A stretch of 64,000 nucleotides of DNA, from assembly GCF_002420705.1 (NCBI RefSeq), contig NZ_DIIM01000003.1:22354-86353 (forward strand). The letters are read 5' to 3'. The stretch is from Sphingobacterium sp. UBA5670 (GTDB lineage Bacteria; Bacteroidota; Bacteroidia; Sphingobacteriales; Sphingobacteriaceae). Both the position numbers and the translations under genes were made by a program. Positions within the stretch are counted from its first letter, which is position 1, and every line of letters begins with the position of its first letter. Below are positions 8,892 to 18,770 of the stretch, in pieces. The notes beneath the pieces are model-generated. The model had not been told where the DNA came from. It made no database searches and saw only the letters and a list, made by a program, of their open reading frames with translations.

Positions 8892-11045
8892 ATGAATAGG
8901 TATATCATGTTTTCACTTATCGCAGCACAATACATGTTTTTCCCTTGTTTCGGCCAGGAAAAGAGCATCCAGCTCAAGGAAGTAAAAGTCGGGGGAAAAC
9001 GCTATCAGCGCGCGGCAGAAGGGATCTTATCCATTGATATCTTAAATGCAGATTCCATACAAAAATATCAGGCCGGAAGTTTAATGCAGACCTTGAGTCG
9101 CCTACCCGGCGTAAATGCCATCGGCATCGGTCCAAATCAGTCCAAACCGCAGATCAGAGGACTTGGCTTTAACCGTGTAGCTACGGTAGAAAATGGCATT
9201 AAACACGAAGGTCAACAATGGGGATTGGATCACGGATTGGAAATCGATCAATTCAGCGTCGGCAGTGCCGAGGTACTCAAGGGAGCAAGCTCATTCCTGT
9301 ATGGATCAGATGCGATAGGTGGCGTCATCCGCCTATTGCCTCCTATTGAACTCCAGGAAGATGGCTTTAAAGGCAATTTTAATGTACTGACAAAATCCAA
9401 CAATGCCACCTATGGCGGATCTTTTCAGGCACAGGGCAGAAAAGGAAATTGGGTTTTTGGCGGGGGCTTCACACATTTGGATTATGCGGACTACAAAGTA
9501 CCCACAGACACCGTCTATGTTTACAATTATGCCGTACGTCTGAAAGACCGTCATGTACGGAATACTGCAGGGCGAGAAACGCATTTTCAACTGCGAAGCG
9601 GCTATATGTCTGATCGTTTTTCTTCCATTCTATACCTGAGCAATTATCACACAAAACTTGGTTTTTTTGCCAATGCGCATGGCTTGGAACCCCGGGGGGT
9701 AGACACCGTTTTGTATGACAAATCTAGCCGCGACATCGGTTTTCCGAGCCAAACCGTCAATCACCTGAAGCTGATTAACCGCAGCTTTATCGACTGGGAT
9801 AAACATAAGTTATGGATTGACCTCGGATACCAAAGAAACTACCGGCAGGAATACAACAATTACACCGCACATGGCTATATGCCCCCCGTCTATCCACAAG
9901 ATATGACCGTGCCGATCTATCTGGAGCGACTGTACGACAAACAGATCTACAGTATAACCCTGAAAGACCAATTTTCATTAGCGAAACACCGCCTGACCAT
10001 TGGTGCAAATGGGGATTATCAAGACAACCGGATTGACGGATGGAGCTTCCTGATCCCATCCTATAGACAAAAAGCAATGGGCGTATTCGCCTATGATCAA
10101 TATTTACTAGATGATCATACAACGCTCTATGGCGCATTGCGGTACGATTACAGCCATATTCATACTTCATCGTATCAAGATTGGTTCGATTCGCAACTAG
10201 AAGGCAACCAGACAGCAAGAATTGTCAGGGCATCCGAGCTCAGCCGCAGTTTCAACAGCCTCGTTTGGTCTATCGGGGCAGGGCGCCAATTTGGTTCTGT
10301 AGAAACAAAAATCAATCTAGGCAAGAGCTTCCGCGCTCCTATCGCACAAGAGCTTGGCGCCAATGGTGTCAATTATCATTATTTCAGTTATGAAAAAGGG
10401 AATGGATCATTATCACCCGAACAGTCCTATCAGCTGGATTTATCATTGACATGGAGTGCTAAAAAAGCCTCTGCGGCCTTGACGCCATTCTTTAATTACT
10501 TTTCCAACTATATCTATCTCAATCCTACATCGCGCTACGATCAGTACTACGGGGCCGGCAATCAAATATTTGAATATACAGAGAGCAGGATACGCCGTTA
10601 TGGCGCTGAACTCAAAGTAAGCTACCAGCCTTTAAAACAATGGAAAGTAGAGTTATTGGGTGAATATGTCCGTTCGGAGCAGCTCTCCGGTGCAAAGAAA
10701 GGCTACACACTTCCTTTTTCTCCAGCGCCCTCCATTTTAATGGATCTCAGCTGGACGGCAAAAAATAGCAGGCATTTTAAGGATACCTATCTGTCCGTCG
10801 ACTGCAAATGGACAGCAGCACAGCACCATGTCGTTCCGCCAGAGGAATTCACACCTGCTTATCAAGTCTTTAACTTTCGAACCGGAACACAGGTCCACTT
10901 TGCAAAATCTGTCCTTCAGCTGCGCTTGCAGGTTCAGAATCTCTTTGATAAGAAATATATGGATCATACCAGCTTTTATCGGCTGATCGCATTGCCTGAA
11001 CAAGGGCGCAACTTTATCCTATCGATCGGCGTGCCTTTTGGTTAG
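8892..11045 (+). CDS. TonB-dependent outer-membrane receptor, probably for a metal
   Basis: 717 residues with a signal peptide ending near CFGQ. The plug domain spans about residues 30-155 (LSRLPGVNAIGIG, QIRGLGFNRV, VLKGASSFLYGSDAIGG), followed by a beta-barrel that ends in a terminal strand (NFILSIGVPFG). There is no N-terminal carboxypeptidase-like domain, unlike the SusC type. It is followed by two His-rich DUF4625 lipoproteins 47 and 42 bp downstream. The combination and the operator-covered promoter point to uptake of a metal, most likely zinc, but the ligand cannot be read from the barrel sequence. It could also take up a metal chelate. Confidence 0.93.
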   Translation: MNRYIMFSLIAAQYMFFPCFGQEKSIQLKEVKVGGKRYQRAAEGILSIDILNADSIQKYQAGSLMQTLSRLPGVNAIGIGPNQSKPQIRGLGFNRVATVENGIKHEGQQWGLDHGLEIDQFSVGSAEVLKGASSFLYGSDAIGGVIRLLPPIELQEDGFKGNFNVLTKSNNATYGGSFQAQGRKGNWVFGGGFTHLDYADYKVPTDTVYVYNYAVRLKDRHVRNTAGRETHFQLRSGYMSDRFSSILYLSNYHTKLGFFANAHGLEPRGVDTVLYDKSSRDIGFPSQTVNHLKLINRSFIDWDKHKLWIDLGYQRNYRQEYNNYTAHGYMPPVYPQDMTVPIYLERLYDKQIYSITLKDQFSLAKHRLTIGANGDYQDNRIDGWSFLIPSYRQKAMGVFAYDQYLLDDHTTLYGALRYDYSHIHTSSYQDWFDSQLEGNQTARIVRASELSRSFNSLVWSIGAGRQFGSVETKINLGKSFRAPIAQELGANGVNYHYFSYEKGNGSLSPEQSYQLDLSLTWSAKKASAALTPFFNYFSNYIYLNPTSRYDQYYGAGNQIFEYTESRIRRYGAELKVSYQPLKQWKVELLGEYVRSEQLSGAKKGYTLPFSPAPSILMDLSWTAKNSRHFKDTYLSVDCKWTAAQHHVVPPEEFTPAYQVFNFRTGTQVHFAKSVLQLRLQVQNLFDKKYMDHTSFYRLIALPEQGRNFILSIGVPFG

Positions 11046-11092
11046 AATAACCGAGCAGGGCGAGCTCATGAATACCGATTAAACATACACAA

Positions 11093-11602
11093 ATGAATAA
11101 CTATTTAAAAATGAAACTATTTAATATGAAAGCACTTCAAAAATATACACTGATTGCGGTGTTATTTGTCATGGCTGCCGCCTGTAAAAAAGATAAGGAA
11201 AGCATTGACACTGAAAAACCGAGCATCGCCATCGATTCCGACACTGCTTTCCCCAAACAATGTAGCACGATTAAACGGGGCACAAGCTTCACTTTCCGCA
11301 GCACACTGGCCGACAATGTAGCCCTGGGAAGCTATAGCATCGATGTCCACCACAATTTTGACCATCATTCGCATAGTACGGAAATTGGCGAATGCACAGT
11401 AGAAGCGATTAAAACGCCCATCAAACCCTTTGTGTTGGTTAAAACAGTCAATATTCCGGGACAGCCGCAGCAGTATAATGCCGAATTAAAAATCGATGTA
11501 CCGGCCGATATCGATCCGGGTAACTATCATTTTATGATCCAGGTAACCGATCTAGCTGGCTGGAGCACTCAAAAGGGAATCAGCATCCGTATACTCGAGT
11601 AA
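11093..11602 (+). CDS. DUF4625 lipoprotein, His-rich
   Basis: 169 residues. A lipobox-like AAACKKDKES follows a hydrophobic segment, so it is a lipoprotein. The domain resembles DUF4625, a beta-sandwich often encoded beside TonB receptors in Bacteroidota. A His cluster (VHHNFDHHSHST, about residues 84-95) could bind metal. There are three in-frame Mets before the hydrophobic stretch (11093, 11111, 11120); I kept the first. It probably delivers or captures substrate for the receptor encoded just upstream; that role is inferred. Confidence 0.8.
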   Translation: MNNYLKMKLFNMKALQKYTLIAVLFVMAAACKKDKESIDTEKPSIAIDSDTAFPKQCSTIKRGTSFTFRSTLADNVALGSYSIDVHHNFDHHSHSTEIGECTVEAIKTPIKPFVLVKTVNIPGQPQQYNAELKIDVPADIDPGNYHFMIQVTDLAGWSTQKGISIRILE

Positions 11603-11644
11603 TACCAAACATATTTATCAACTAAATTTTTAAATCCATTTTAC

Positions 11645-12664
11645 ATGAAAACTAGAAACATTCGCTTCTTCTTCCTGTTAAGTACTATTCTTTTAGGTTT
11701 CCTATCCTCCTGTAAGAAAGATAACGAAGACATTCCAGCACTTGCAAAACCCCAGATAGGCACGCTTGAAATCGGCAGTGGCAACAACAAGACGGTCAAA
11801 GCGGGATCAGATCTTCATCTCGAAGGTGATCTTGTTGCCGAAGCACTTATTGCTAAAATTGAAATTGAGATTCATCAAGAAGGTGGTGGTCAGTACAAGT
11901 TTACAAAAGCCTATACCGAAGGGAAATATATCGGCGTAAAAAATGCGACATTCCATGAACACATTGATGTTCCTGCAGACGCACCAGCTGGAGCGTATCA
12001 TTTTCATTTTACAGTCACCGACAAAGCAGGAAATGCAACGACCGTTGAATCACCATTAACCATAGAAGGTTCAGATGCCAAAGTTGCTTACAAACTTGTG
12101 TTTACGGAAGTGGCCGGAGAAGCCCATGGAGACCATTTCCATGATCTGGCTGATAAAGACAAGGTCGAGCCCATCTCGATCAGCTTTGACGAAAAGGGAA
12201 CAGCTTTGGCCGGTGGCCATGCCCATATCAACCCAGAAAGTATCTATAAAATTGAATTCAAACAATTTGATGCTTCTTCTAAAGAGGTACAGGGCCAGTA
12301 CATCAGCAATAAAGCAACGGCGGATTATTACAAAGCATTCCTTACAGGCGGTTCGTTTGTCTTAAATCCCAATAGCAGTACAGGAACTGGTGCCATCTTT
12401 CAAACGAAAGAAACTACCTACGGGGATGGTTCTGCTGTCAATGGAGCAATAGAGACTACAGGAATCATCACTTATTTTACCGCTGGAAAAGACAATGAGG
12501 GGGAGAAGAATGTCAGCTATATCCTTCGTAAATTTAATGATGCAACAACGAAGGCTAAAGTTACCCGTGCAGACTGGAATCTCTCGGATTACGCGACTAA
12601 ATTTGCTGGACAGGATCAGATTAAGCTATCTTTCGAACTCCACGCCGAAGTGGGCGAAGATTAA
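11645..12664 (+). CDS. DUF4625 lipoprotein with His-rich C-terminal domain
   Basis: 339 residues with lipobox FLSSCKK. Residues about 30-140 form a DUF4625-like domain similar to the preceding protein, including the signature VPADAPAGAYHFHFTVTD. A second domain begins near residue 150 with two His patches (AHGDHFHDL and GGHAHIN) suggestive of metal coordination. Third gene of the receptor unit, 42 bp after the previous one. It likely acts at the cell surface or in the periplasm with the receptor. Confidence 0.82.
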   Translation: MKTRNIRFFFLLSTILLGFLSSCKKDNEDIPALAKPQIGTLEIGSGNNKTVKAGSDLHLEGDLVAEALIAKIEIEIHQEGGGQYKFTKAYTEGKYIGVKNATFHEHIDVPADAPAGAYHFHFTVTDKAGNATTVESPLTIEGSDAKVAYKLVFTEVAGEAHGDHFHDLADKDKVEPISISFDEKGTALAGGHAHINPESIYKIEFKQFDASSKEVQGQYISNKATADYYKAFLTGGSFVLNPNSSTGTGAIFQTKETTYGDGSAVNGAIETTGIITYFTAGKDNEGEKNVSYILRKFNDATTKAKVTRADWNLSDYATKFAGQDQIKLSFELHAEVGED

Positions 12665-12696
12665 TTAACGCTCTATACTGGGTTTATCCACCAAAA

Positions 12697-12746
12697 AAAC
12701 CATCATGATTTCACAGGCTCCAGTAGCGATGAAATCATGATGGTTT
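12697..12746. terminator. Bidirectional terminator between convergent genes
   Basis: A perfect 17-bp stem (left arm AAACCATCATGATTTCA) with a 16-nt loop lies between the DUF4625 gene (plus) and the PepSY-like gene (minus). On the minus strand it is followed by seven T (complement of 12693-12699), and on the plus strand by TTT only, so it acts most strongly on the minus-strand unit. Confidence 0.8.
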
Positions 12747-12768
12747 ATCAATAATCAGGCATTTCAAC

Positions 12769-13218
12769 CTAATCCCTTACTTTCTCTAGAATATTTCCTT
12801 GCGAATCGACGACAAGCTTCCACTCCTCTTTTGGGCTTTTCACTTCAAACGCATAACTCACTTTCTGCTCAGCGGTAATCCTTTTTGCATCATCAATCCG
12901 ATAACCTGGGAAATCTCTTTTCACCCGGTCCACCACATTCTTTGGCAGGTCTCTCTTGTTGATATCAGTTTTATACCGCAACAGTCTTCCATTATGCTGA
13001 AACCAAGCTTCCTGGTCTGTTCCAAATAAACCTGTTTCAAACTCAGCTTCATACACATTTCCCTTCAATTCCCAATCTACTTTTTTAGCTTTTGGAAATT
13101 TTTGCTGGAAGCTATTCAGTACGACAGCGGGAACCTGACTTTGTGATATATCTTGAGCAATAGCTCCTGTTGTTGTGAGCGCTAGCATAAAAGCACTCCA
13201 GATCAATTTACAGTTCAT
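12769..13218 (-). CDS. PepSY-like periplasmic protein (BLIP-like fold)
   Basis: 149 residues from the ATG at 13218, which precedes a clear signal peptide (WSAFMLALTTTGAIAQ). The longer open frame upstream overlaps the kinase gene and shows no protein-like sequence. The mature part contains two PepSY-like units: FPKAKKVDWELKGNVYEAEF and a later KVSYAFEVKSPKEEWKLVVD. Proteins of this type are periplasmic, often Ca- or envelope-stress-related, and frequently sit beside two-component systems in Bacteroidota. Here it lies 82 bp downstream of the sensor kinase and may be a regulated target or a sensory partner. Confidence 0.82.
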   Translation of the reverse strand: MNCKLIWSAFMLALTTTGAIAQDISQSQVPAVVLNSFQQKFPKAKKVDWELKGNVYEAEFETGLFGTDQEAWFQHNGRLLRYKTDINKRDLPKNVVDRVKRDFPGYRIDDAKRITAEQKVSYAFEVKSPKEEWKLVVDSQGNILEKVRD

Positions 13219-13300
13219 GATTCTTTTTTTTAGTATAACACAAAGTAAAAAAGCGAATCTGTAAAGATTTGGGAATACATGCACAATAGAAGTCTGTTGT

Positions 13301-14584
13301 TTAAGGGTGCATATTGAGCTGAAAACTATGCAGATTATTTTCATAACGATAGACGAGCACAAAACCATAGAGTTGACAGATCGCCTGAACAATGGCAAGC
13401 CCCAAGCCAGTACCTTTAGAGGCTGCATCTGACTTATAAAAACGGGAGAACACCAGATCGGCATCCAACGCTGCATGCGCACTTGTGTTGGTGACCGTCA
13501 GCATGTTGCCTGTAATACTGATATTCACCTCGCCGCCCGCTTTATTATGAAATAAAGCATTCCGGAGAAGATTCGACACGACGATATTGGCCAGAGCACT
13601 ATCCATGTGCACATGAAGCTGATCCACCTGGACAACGTTTATTTCTACCTGTTTAAATTCGGCAATATCTTCAAACTCCGCCACCATATTCAGGACAAGC
13701 GCATTGAGTGAAAGATTTTCATTCTGCAAGAATTGTTTATTCTCAATTTTACTCAACAGCAACAAGGACTTATTGAGACGCACAAGCCTTTCGGCAGTAT
13801 GTAAGACCTCTGCAATCGTTTCCGACTGTTCTTGTTTCAGTTCCTCCGACTCGACCATCATTTCCAATTTGTTGATCATAATGGCTAAAGGTGTCTGCAA
13901 TTCATGCGAAGCATTCCCAATAAACTGTTTTTGCTGTTCATAGGTTTCTTCATTATGGTGGATGAGTGTTGTTACAGCAAGCTGCAGATCTTTAAATTCC
14001 TGAATCTTCGTATCCATAGCAGGCTTCTCTTGGGTTTTCCCCAGACGAAATCGCTTCAGTTGATCAAGGAAAGAATATAAAGGCCGCCATAAACGTTCGA
14101 TCACGATCTTATTGATGGAAACAATGCTGACGACCAGCAATACAAACAAGATGACAACAGAATAAAACAGATTCTTGATCAGATCGCTTTCTTCAATCAT
14201 CGAGTTGATGATGGACAGTTCATAGTAATGTCCCTGATGTTCAAATGCTGTCGTCAGCATTCGAACAGGTTCCAGTTCCGGTTCCGGATCATCATCGTCC
14301 TGCATATACAGCATGGTGTCCTTATATACCTGCTGCATGTTAAGCGCTTGCTGTTCGGAGATCTCGCGAACCTTATAGTTATTTATCCCAAACTCTAAAT
14401 CCGGAGCGACGGTGGGATTGGTAGACAACTCCTGGATAATGAGCCGTTTCTGGTTTTCGAGTTCCTCGTCAATATTATCGTGGATCACCTCCAGCATAAA
14501 TAAATAGAATACCGTTGACCATAGCGCGATTACTACCAGCACGGAGATGGAGAGATACTTAAGCGTTTGATTGGCTAATCTCAT
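13301..14584 (-). CDS. Sensor histidine kinase
   Basis: 427 residues. Transmembrane segments at about residues 9-31 and 133-155 frame a periplasmic sensor of roughly 100 residues. The DHp box is FIGNASHELQTPLAIM, and the ATPase domain shows VSNLLRNALFHN (N box), a reduced G1 region, and KGTGLGLAIVQAIC (G2). Its start ATG overlaps the stop of the response regulator (ATGA), so the two are translationally coupled. The signal is not known; the PepSY-like gene next to it suggests an envelope or peptide-related stimulus. Confidence 0.95.
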   Translation of the reverse strand: MRLANQTLKYLSISVLVVIALWSTVFYLFMLEVIHDNIDEELENQKRLIIQELSTNPTVAPDLEFGINNYKVREISEQQALNMQQVYKDTMLYMQDDDDPEPELEPVRMLTTAFEHQGHYYELSIINSMIEESDLIKNLFYSVVILFVLLVVSIVSINKIVIERLWRPLYSFLDQLKRFRLGKTQEKPAMDTKIQEFKDLQLAVTTLIHHNEETYEQQKQFIGNASHELQTPLAIMINKLEMMVESEELKQEQSETIAEVLHTAERLVRLNKSLLLLSKIENKQFLQNENLSLNALVLNMVAEFEDIAEFKQVEINVVQVDQLHVHMDSALANIVVSNLLRNALFHNKAGGEVNISITGNMLTVTNTSAHAALDADLVFSRFYKSDAASKGTGLGLAIVQAICQLYGFVLVYRYENNLHSFQLNMHP

Positions 14585-15258
14585 TTTTCGACAAGTTTAT
14601 AACCGATTCCATAGACCGCTTCAAAATCAACATCCGCATCGCTAGCCAGGAATTTTTTTCTTAAATTTTTAATCTGTGAATAGATAAAATCGAGGTTATC
14701 GGCCTGATCTGTATGATCACCCCAAACATGTTCAGCCAATGCACTTTTGCTGACCAGTCTATTTTTGTTCAATAAAAAGTAATTGAGCATATCAAATTCC
14801 TTCCTATTTAGTGGCACGAGTTCTTGCGCAATAAACAAGCAGCGTTCGTTGAGATCCAGAACAACGTTCCCCATCGTCAATGTATTCTTACCGTCGCGTT
14901 GTTTCCTACGCAATACCGCTTTGATCCGTGCATTCAGCTCCGCTATATGAAAAGGTTTGGTCAAATAATCATCGGCTCCAAGCTCGAGTCCCTTTAGCTT
15001 ATCGTCTAAAGAATCCTTTGCAGATATAATGATCACATTATCAGATTTGCCTTCACTCTTGAGTTGATCCAGGATATGTAAACCGTTACCGCCCGGCAGC
15101 ATAATATCCAGCAGGATACAATCATAATCATATAGCGATACTTTTTCTAGGGCTGCTCCATAATCACTGGCTGTCTCCACGGTATATTCTTCCTTAATCA
15201 AAGAGGTTTTTACGATTTCCCTTAACTCTTCCTCGTCTTCAATTACCAGTACTTTCAT
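14581..15258 (-). CDS. OmpR-family response regulator
   Basis: 225 residues. Receiver domain with acidic pocket IEDEEELREIV, phosphoacceptor Asp in CILLDIMLPGGNG and Lys in DDYLTKPFHIAELNAR. The C-terminal winged helix ends with YGIGYKLVEK, as in the OmpR/PhoB family. First gene of the RR-kinase-PepSY group, 134 bp after the GH127 gene. Confidence 0.96.
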   Translation of the reverse strand: MKVLVIEDEEELREIVKTSLIKEEYTVETASDYGAALEKVSLYDYDCILLDIMLPGGNGLHILDQLKSEGKSDNVIIISAKDSLDDKLKGLELGADDYLTKPFHIAELNARIKAVLRRKQRDGKNTLTMGNVVLDLNERCLFIAQELVPLNRKEFDMLNYFLLNKNRLVSKSALAEHVWGDHTDQADNLDFIYSQIKNLRKKFLASDADVDFEAVYGIGYKLVEK

Positions 15259-15392
15259 CTTTATTTCCTATTCATAAGAATTCATCCACATCCTTTGCGG
15301 TCAATTTTAAATGTAGACAATATCATACATACAATTGTTTATGACAAAGGTAATCTGAATTTAGGAAAGAATTAGGAATGCTTGTCGACATC

Positions 15393-18300
15393 CTATTTTA
15401 AGCTGACATCCAGATAGACCGAATGGCGTCCATAAGTATCATAAAAAGGTTTAAAGAGCACATCATCGATAGAAAATTCCAACGTTTCCGGGTTCCCCTT
15501 GATCGATTTACCAATATCCTTTGCATCTAAAGTGACTTTACGCCAGTCTTTTCTTGCTGTAGGCTCTTGAGCAGCCAATAAAATCGGTCCGTAAAATAGA
15601 CTTGCAATATTAGGCTGGTCCATGACCGGATCCAGATGAAATTGGAAGGGCATTTTTAAGTTGATCACGTCACCGTTTTTCCAGTCGCGGCTTAAAGTCA
15701 GGTAAGTTCCCGGCTTAGCCGTAATTTTTTGCGCTATGCCATTTATCGTCACAAAAAAACCTTTTGTTGCCCAGCTCGGTACCCGAACATGGAGATCAAA
15801 TTTGCCATTCCCTTGTATGGTGAGCGATGTATGATCCGCTTTAGGAAAATTTGTTTTTTGCTCGACGCTGATTCCCCGCTCCGTCCAGTGCAAGGTTGAA
15901 GGAATATACAAATTGACATACAGCGACTGATCATCCTTACTCTTAAAGTAGATGGTATTCTGCAATTTCGTACTGCTTTCAATCGCCGTACCGTTACAAC
16001 AGGTAAAACCTTTCATATCCGCATTTCCAAACTGCTTCAGGGATCCAGCCCGCAAAGGCACATGATACGTGTTTGCTGGACTATTTTCTGCAACCGAAGC
16101 TAAGATATGATTGTATAATCCACGTTCATAATAATCCATCAGCTCCGCACGCTGATCAAACATAAATAAGTCACTCGTCAGTTTCAGCATGTTATAAGTC
16201 GCACAGGTTTCATTCTGCCCACCTGCAGAAAATCCATTTTCATATAAGGTCGCCGGCTGACTAATAAAACATTCGGCATTGGCGGGATTCCTCGCTCCGG
16301 CAACACCGCCAATGCTATACATGTAGTCGTTGGTAGCCTTATACCAAAAGTTGTCCGCTACTTTATAATATTGCGGTTCATTGGACACGCGATATAGCTC
16401 CATGCTTCCCACAATTTGAGGGATATGCTGATTGGCATGCAGTCCTCTAAAAGTATCCACATTTTTGGCCAGCCCATGTACATGCGCAGCATTACCGTAG
16501 AACATATCGATATTGTCAAATAAACGGGCTGTTTTTAAATAGTTCTGGTTACCGGTCACCCGATATAACCTCGCCATCACTTCGTTCATCCCCCCAAATT
16601 CACCCGCGATATACGTATTCCACATTTTAATGAGTGTCTCTGTCGGAACTTTATCCAAACGTGCGTATACCCAATTGCCCATTCCCTGTGCGATCTCCAA
16701 TGCTTTTTTATTACCACTCACTTCATAAACATCCATCAAGCCGGCCAAGATCTTGTGCAGGGTATAATAAGGAGCCCAGATCTGATTCTTCTGGCCGCCA
16801 TACTTTGCGCCATTTTCAAGCATAATAAATTGATCCGGCGGGTAAGCACTGATAAATCCGGCCCCCCAGTTCCAATAATCTGTACGGATTCCTTCATCGC
16901 TCAGGTCAGAATCGTAAGCTGATTTTCCGGGACCAAAAGGTACGGCAGCAGGATCGGCAATAGACGCTTCCCCTGCCTGTCTCGGACTGCCTGATAATTT
17001 GGACAAGGTATAAAGAACGTTGACCATGGTATCCATTTTTCCCAAAAATTTTGCCTGAAGAGCTTTGTCGTATCCTGTGCTGGCATAAGCTTGTGCGATG
17101 GCAGTCAAATAATGTCCCGTCGCATGGCCTCTCAGCTTGATATCCTGGCTATCCCACACGTCCAATGGCTGCGCTCCCCGTGGTTGCGGCTGTCCAAAGG
17201 CGTGGCGAAACATATAGAGAAAAGAATTGGGATCCGATTTGGCCAATGTATCGATGAATTTATTGCGGTTTTCAATAAACTTCGTCTGCTGATGTTTTAC
17301 GTCCGTATTCAGAGCAACTTGATCCAGGTGAAAGGGTTCCAGCTGCAGGCTAGGCAGCTTAGCTTTGGTCTTTCCTTTTACGGTGATGATTGCTTTGGGT
17401 TTCAGATCAGTCCCTGGAACGCGTCCGGTAATGGTGTAGGCTGTTTGCTGCAAGACAGTACTATTGTCTGTAGGTGCGGGCCATAGCACACGTACTTTCG
17501 GGCCTACCATGCCATCTTTATAAGTCCCTATGACATAGCTAGGCAATCGGGGCAATTCTCCCACTTCAGTTTCTACGTTGACATCACCAACACTGGTCAG
17601 ATAGGCATTATAAAGCTGCGCTTTACTCATTGGAAATCTAGGCAGATCGTCCTCGGCTTTACCTTTGGCGCTACGATCTTCATGCACACCTTTCAGCGCA
17701 TTTCCGTATACCGTACTGATCTGGCTCCGGTTCAGCGGCACACGATAGATCCGAAAATCATGGAGCAAGGCATTTAAACTCGAATTGCTTCCCGCCAGGG
17801 ATTTTCCGATATACAAAGTCCTTTTGCTCCCCGTCTGTCCGAAAACTGCGCTCAGTTCCTGCGGAATACCCTTAGCTTCTCCAACTGGCACCGCATCTAA
17901 ATACGTCTGCATAGAACCCGCAGCTATATCAACCACAATAGCCAGATGCACCCACCTGTTTAAAGGGACAGCCGGCGAAACTGCATTTTTCGATTCGCCC
18001 TTCTTCTGGGAGATGATCCCCTGGTATCCCTTTTTCAGATCCATTCCTGTTGCTGTCGCAGCAAAATGCCGGGCTATATCCTGTCCGAAATCGAAGAGAT
18101 ACTGCTCCGGCTGAGCTGCACGTAAGTAGAGCCAGCCCGTTATGCTGATCGATTCTAAATCGGAGAGCGCCTGCGCTGGCAATACGATAAAATCATCCTT
18201 TCCGCCAGCAAGAGACAGTACCTTGGTGAATTGCTTATCTGCAACAAACGAAACTTTTTCGCCCTGAAACTTGCCATGCAGTCCATTCCTCGACCAGTCC

Positions 18301-18449
18301 TTTAAATCACCATTAAAGAGATAACGTGCCACCATCCCCGTTTCACCGATACCATCCAATATTTGGTCTCCCCCCTGAGCCACAGCCACATCTATCGTTT
18401 TGATAAAAAGTGTAAAAAGTGCTGCAATATATATTTTGTATCTTTTCAT
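15393..18449 (-). CDS. Exported GH127-family glycoside hydrolase (DUF1680) with LamG-like domain
   Basis: 1018 residues from the ATG at 18449, which precedes a signal peptide (IYIAALFTLFIKTIDVAVAQ); a longer frame adds 21 unlikely residues. A LamG/concanavalin-like domain occupies about residues 40-235 and is followed by a linker and the GH127 catalytic domain. The Zn/nucleophile cluster known for GH127 beta-L-arabinofuranosidase can be read: Glu726 (NAECF), Glu747/Cys749 (ETCA) and Cys817-Cys818 (CCNG). The family releases beta-L-arabinofuranose, but many members have other specificities. No SusC/D pair or other polysaccharide-degrading genes lie nearby. The divergent, broken AraC-type regulator upstream may have controlled it. 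Confidence 0.9.
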   Translation of the reverse strand: MKRYKIYIAALFTLFIKTIDVAVAQGGDQILDGIGETGMVARYLFNGDLKDWSRNGLHGKFQGEKVSFVADKQFTKVLSLAGGKDDFIVLPAQALSDLESISITGWLYLRAAQPEQYLFDFGQDIARHFAATATGMDLKKGYQGIISQKKGESKNAVSPAVPLNRWVHLAIVVDIAAGSMQTYLDAVPVGEAKGIPQELSAVFGQTGSKRTLYIGKSLAGSNSSLNALLHDFRIYRVPLNRSQISTVYGNALKGVHEDRSAKGKAEDDLPRFPMSKAQLYNAYLTSVGDVNVETEVGELPRLPSYVIGTYKDGMVGPKVRVLWPAPTDNSTVLQQTAYTITGRVPGTDLKPKAIITVKGKTKAKLPSLQLEPFHLDQVALNTDVKHQQTKFIENRNKFIDTLAKSDPNSFLYMFRHAFGQPQPRGAQPLDVWDSQDIKLRGHATGHYLTAIAQAYASTGYDKALQAKFLGKMDTMVNVLYTLSKLSGSPRQAGEASIADPAAVPFGPGKSAYDSDLSDEGIRTDYWNWGAGFISAYPPDQFIMLENGAKYGGQKNQIWAPYYTLHKILAGLMDVYEVSGNKKALEIAQGMGNWVYARLDKVPTETLIKMWNTYIAGEFGGMNEVMARLYRVTGNQNYLKTARLFDNIDMFYGNAAHVHGLAKNVDTFRGLHANQHIPQIVGSMELYRVSNEPQYYKVADNFWYKATNDYMYSIGGVAGARNPANAECFISQPATLYENGFSAGGQNETCATYNMLKLTSDLFMFDQRAELMDYYERGLYNHILASVAENSPANTYHVPLRAGSLKQFGNADMKGFTCCNGTAIESSTKLQNTIYFKSKDDQSLYVNLYIPSTLHWTERGISVEQKTNFPKADHTSLTIQGNGKFDLHVRVPSWATKGFFVTINGIAQKITAKPGTYLTLSRDWKNGDVINLKMPFQFHLDPVMDQPNIASLFYGPILLAAQEPTARKDWRKVTLDAKDIGKSIKGNPETLEFSIDDVLFKPFYDTYGRHSVYLDVSLK

Positions 18450-18770
18450 ATCACGATCTTTTATTCGCCAAAATGTTGTGTCCCCATCATCTCTCCCCGA
18501 GGGTTTTTCCATCTCTAATCCACATTCAAAAATGGCAAGCGCATTCTTATTCTTGTTAAATTGACATTTATAAAATTAATGACAATAGCGCATTATACAT
18601 AGGTTTATTTTAGCCTATATTCTCCAGATTTTAACTCATGGCCCTTTTTGCTACAATCTCAGGAAATCTAACCCTTCGTGTTGATCAACCTTTGGGGATA
18701 CCGGTGAACTTGGCGGCTTGTTACCGAATACTCAGGGGTATTTCGTATTTTCGAATTGATATGAGCTACT
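18450..18770. other. Spacer between divergent genes, nothing else seen
   Basis: 321 bp between the GH127 gene (minus) and the broken regulator (plus), AT-rich near 18550-18620. It must hold the promoters of both. I see no ORF, RNA or strong hairpin in it. Confidence 0.5.

Noticed and set aside
13219..13482. Upstream extension of the PepSY-like frame
   Set aside because: It overlaps the kinase gene, has no protein-like character and would hide the signal peptide.
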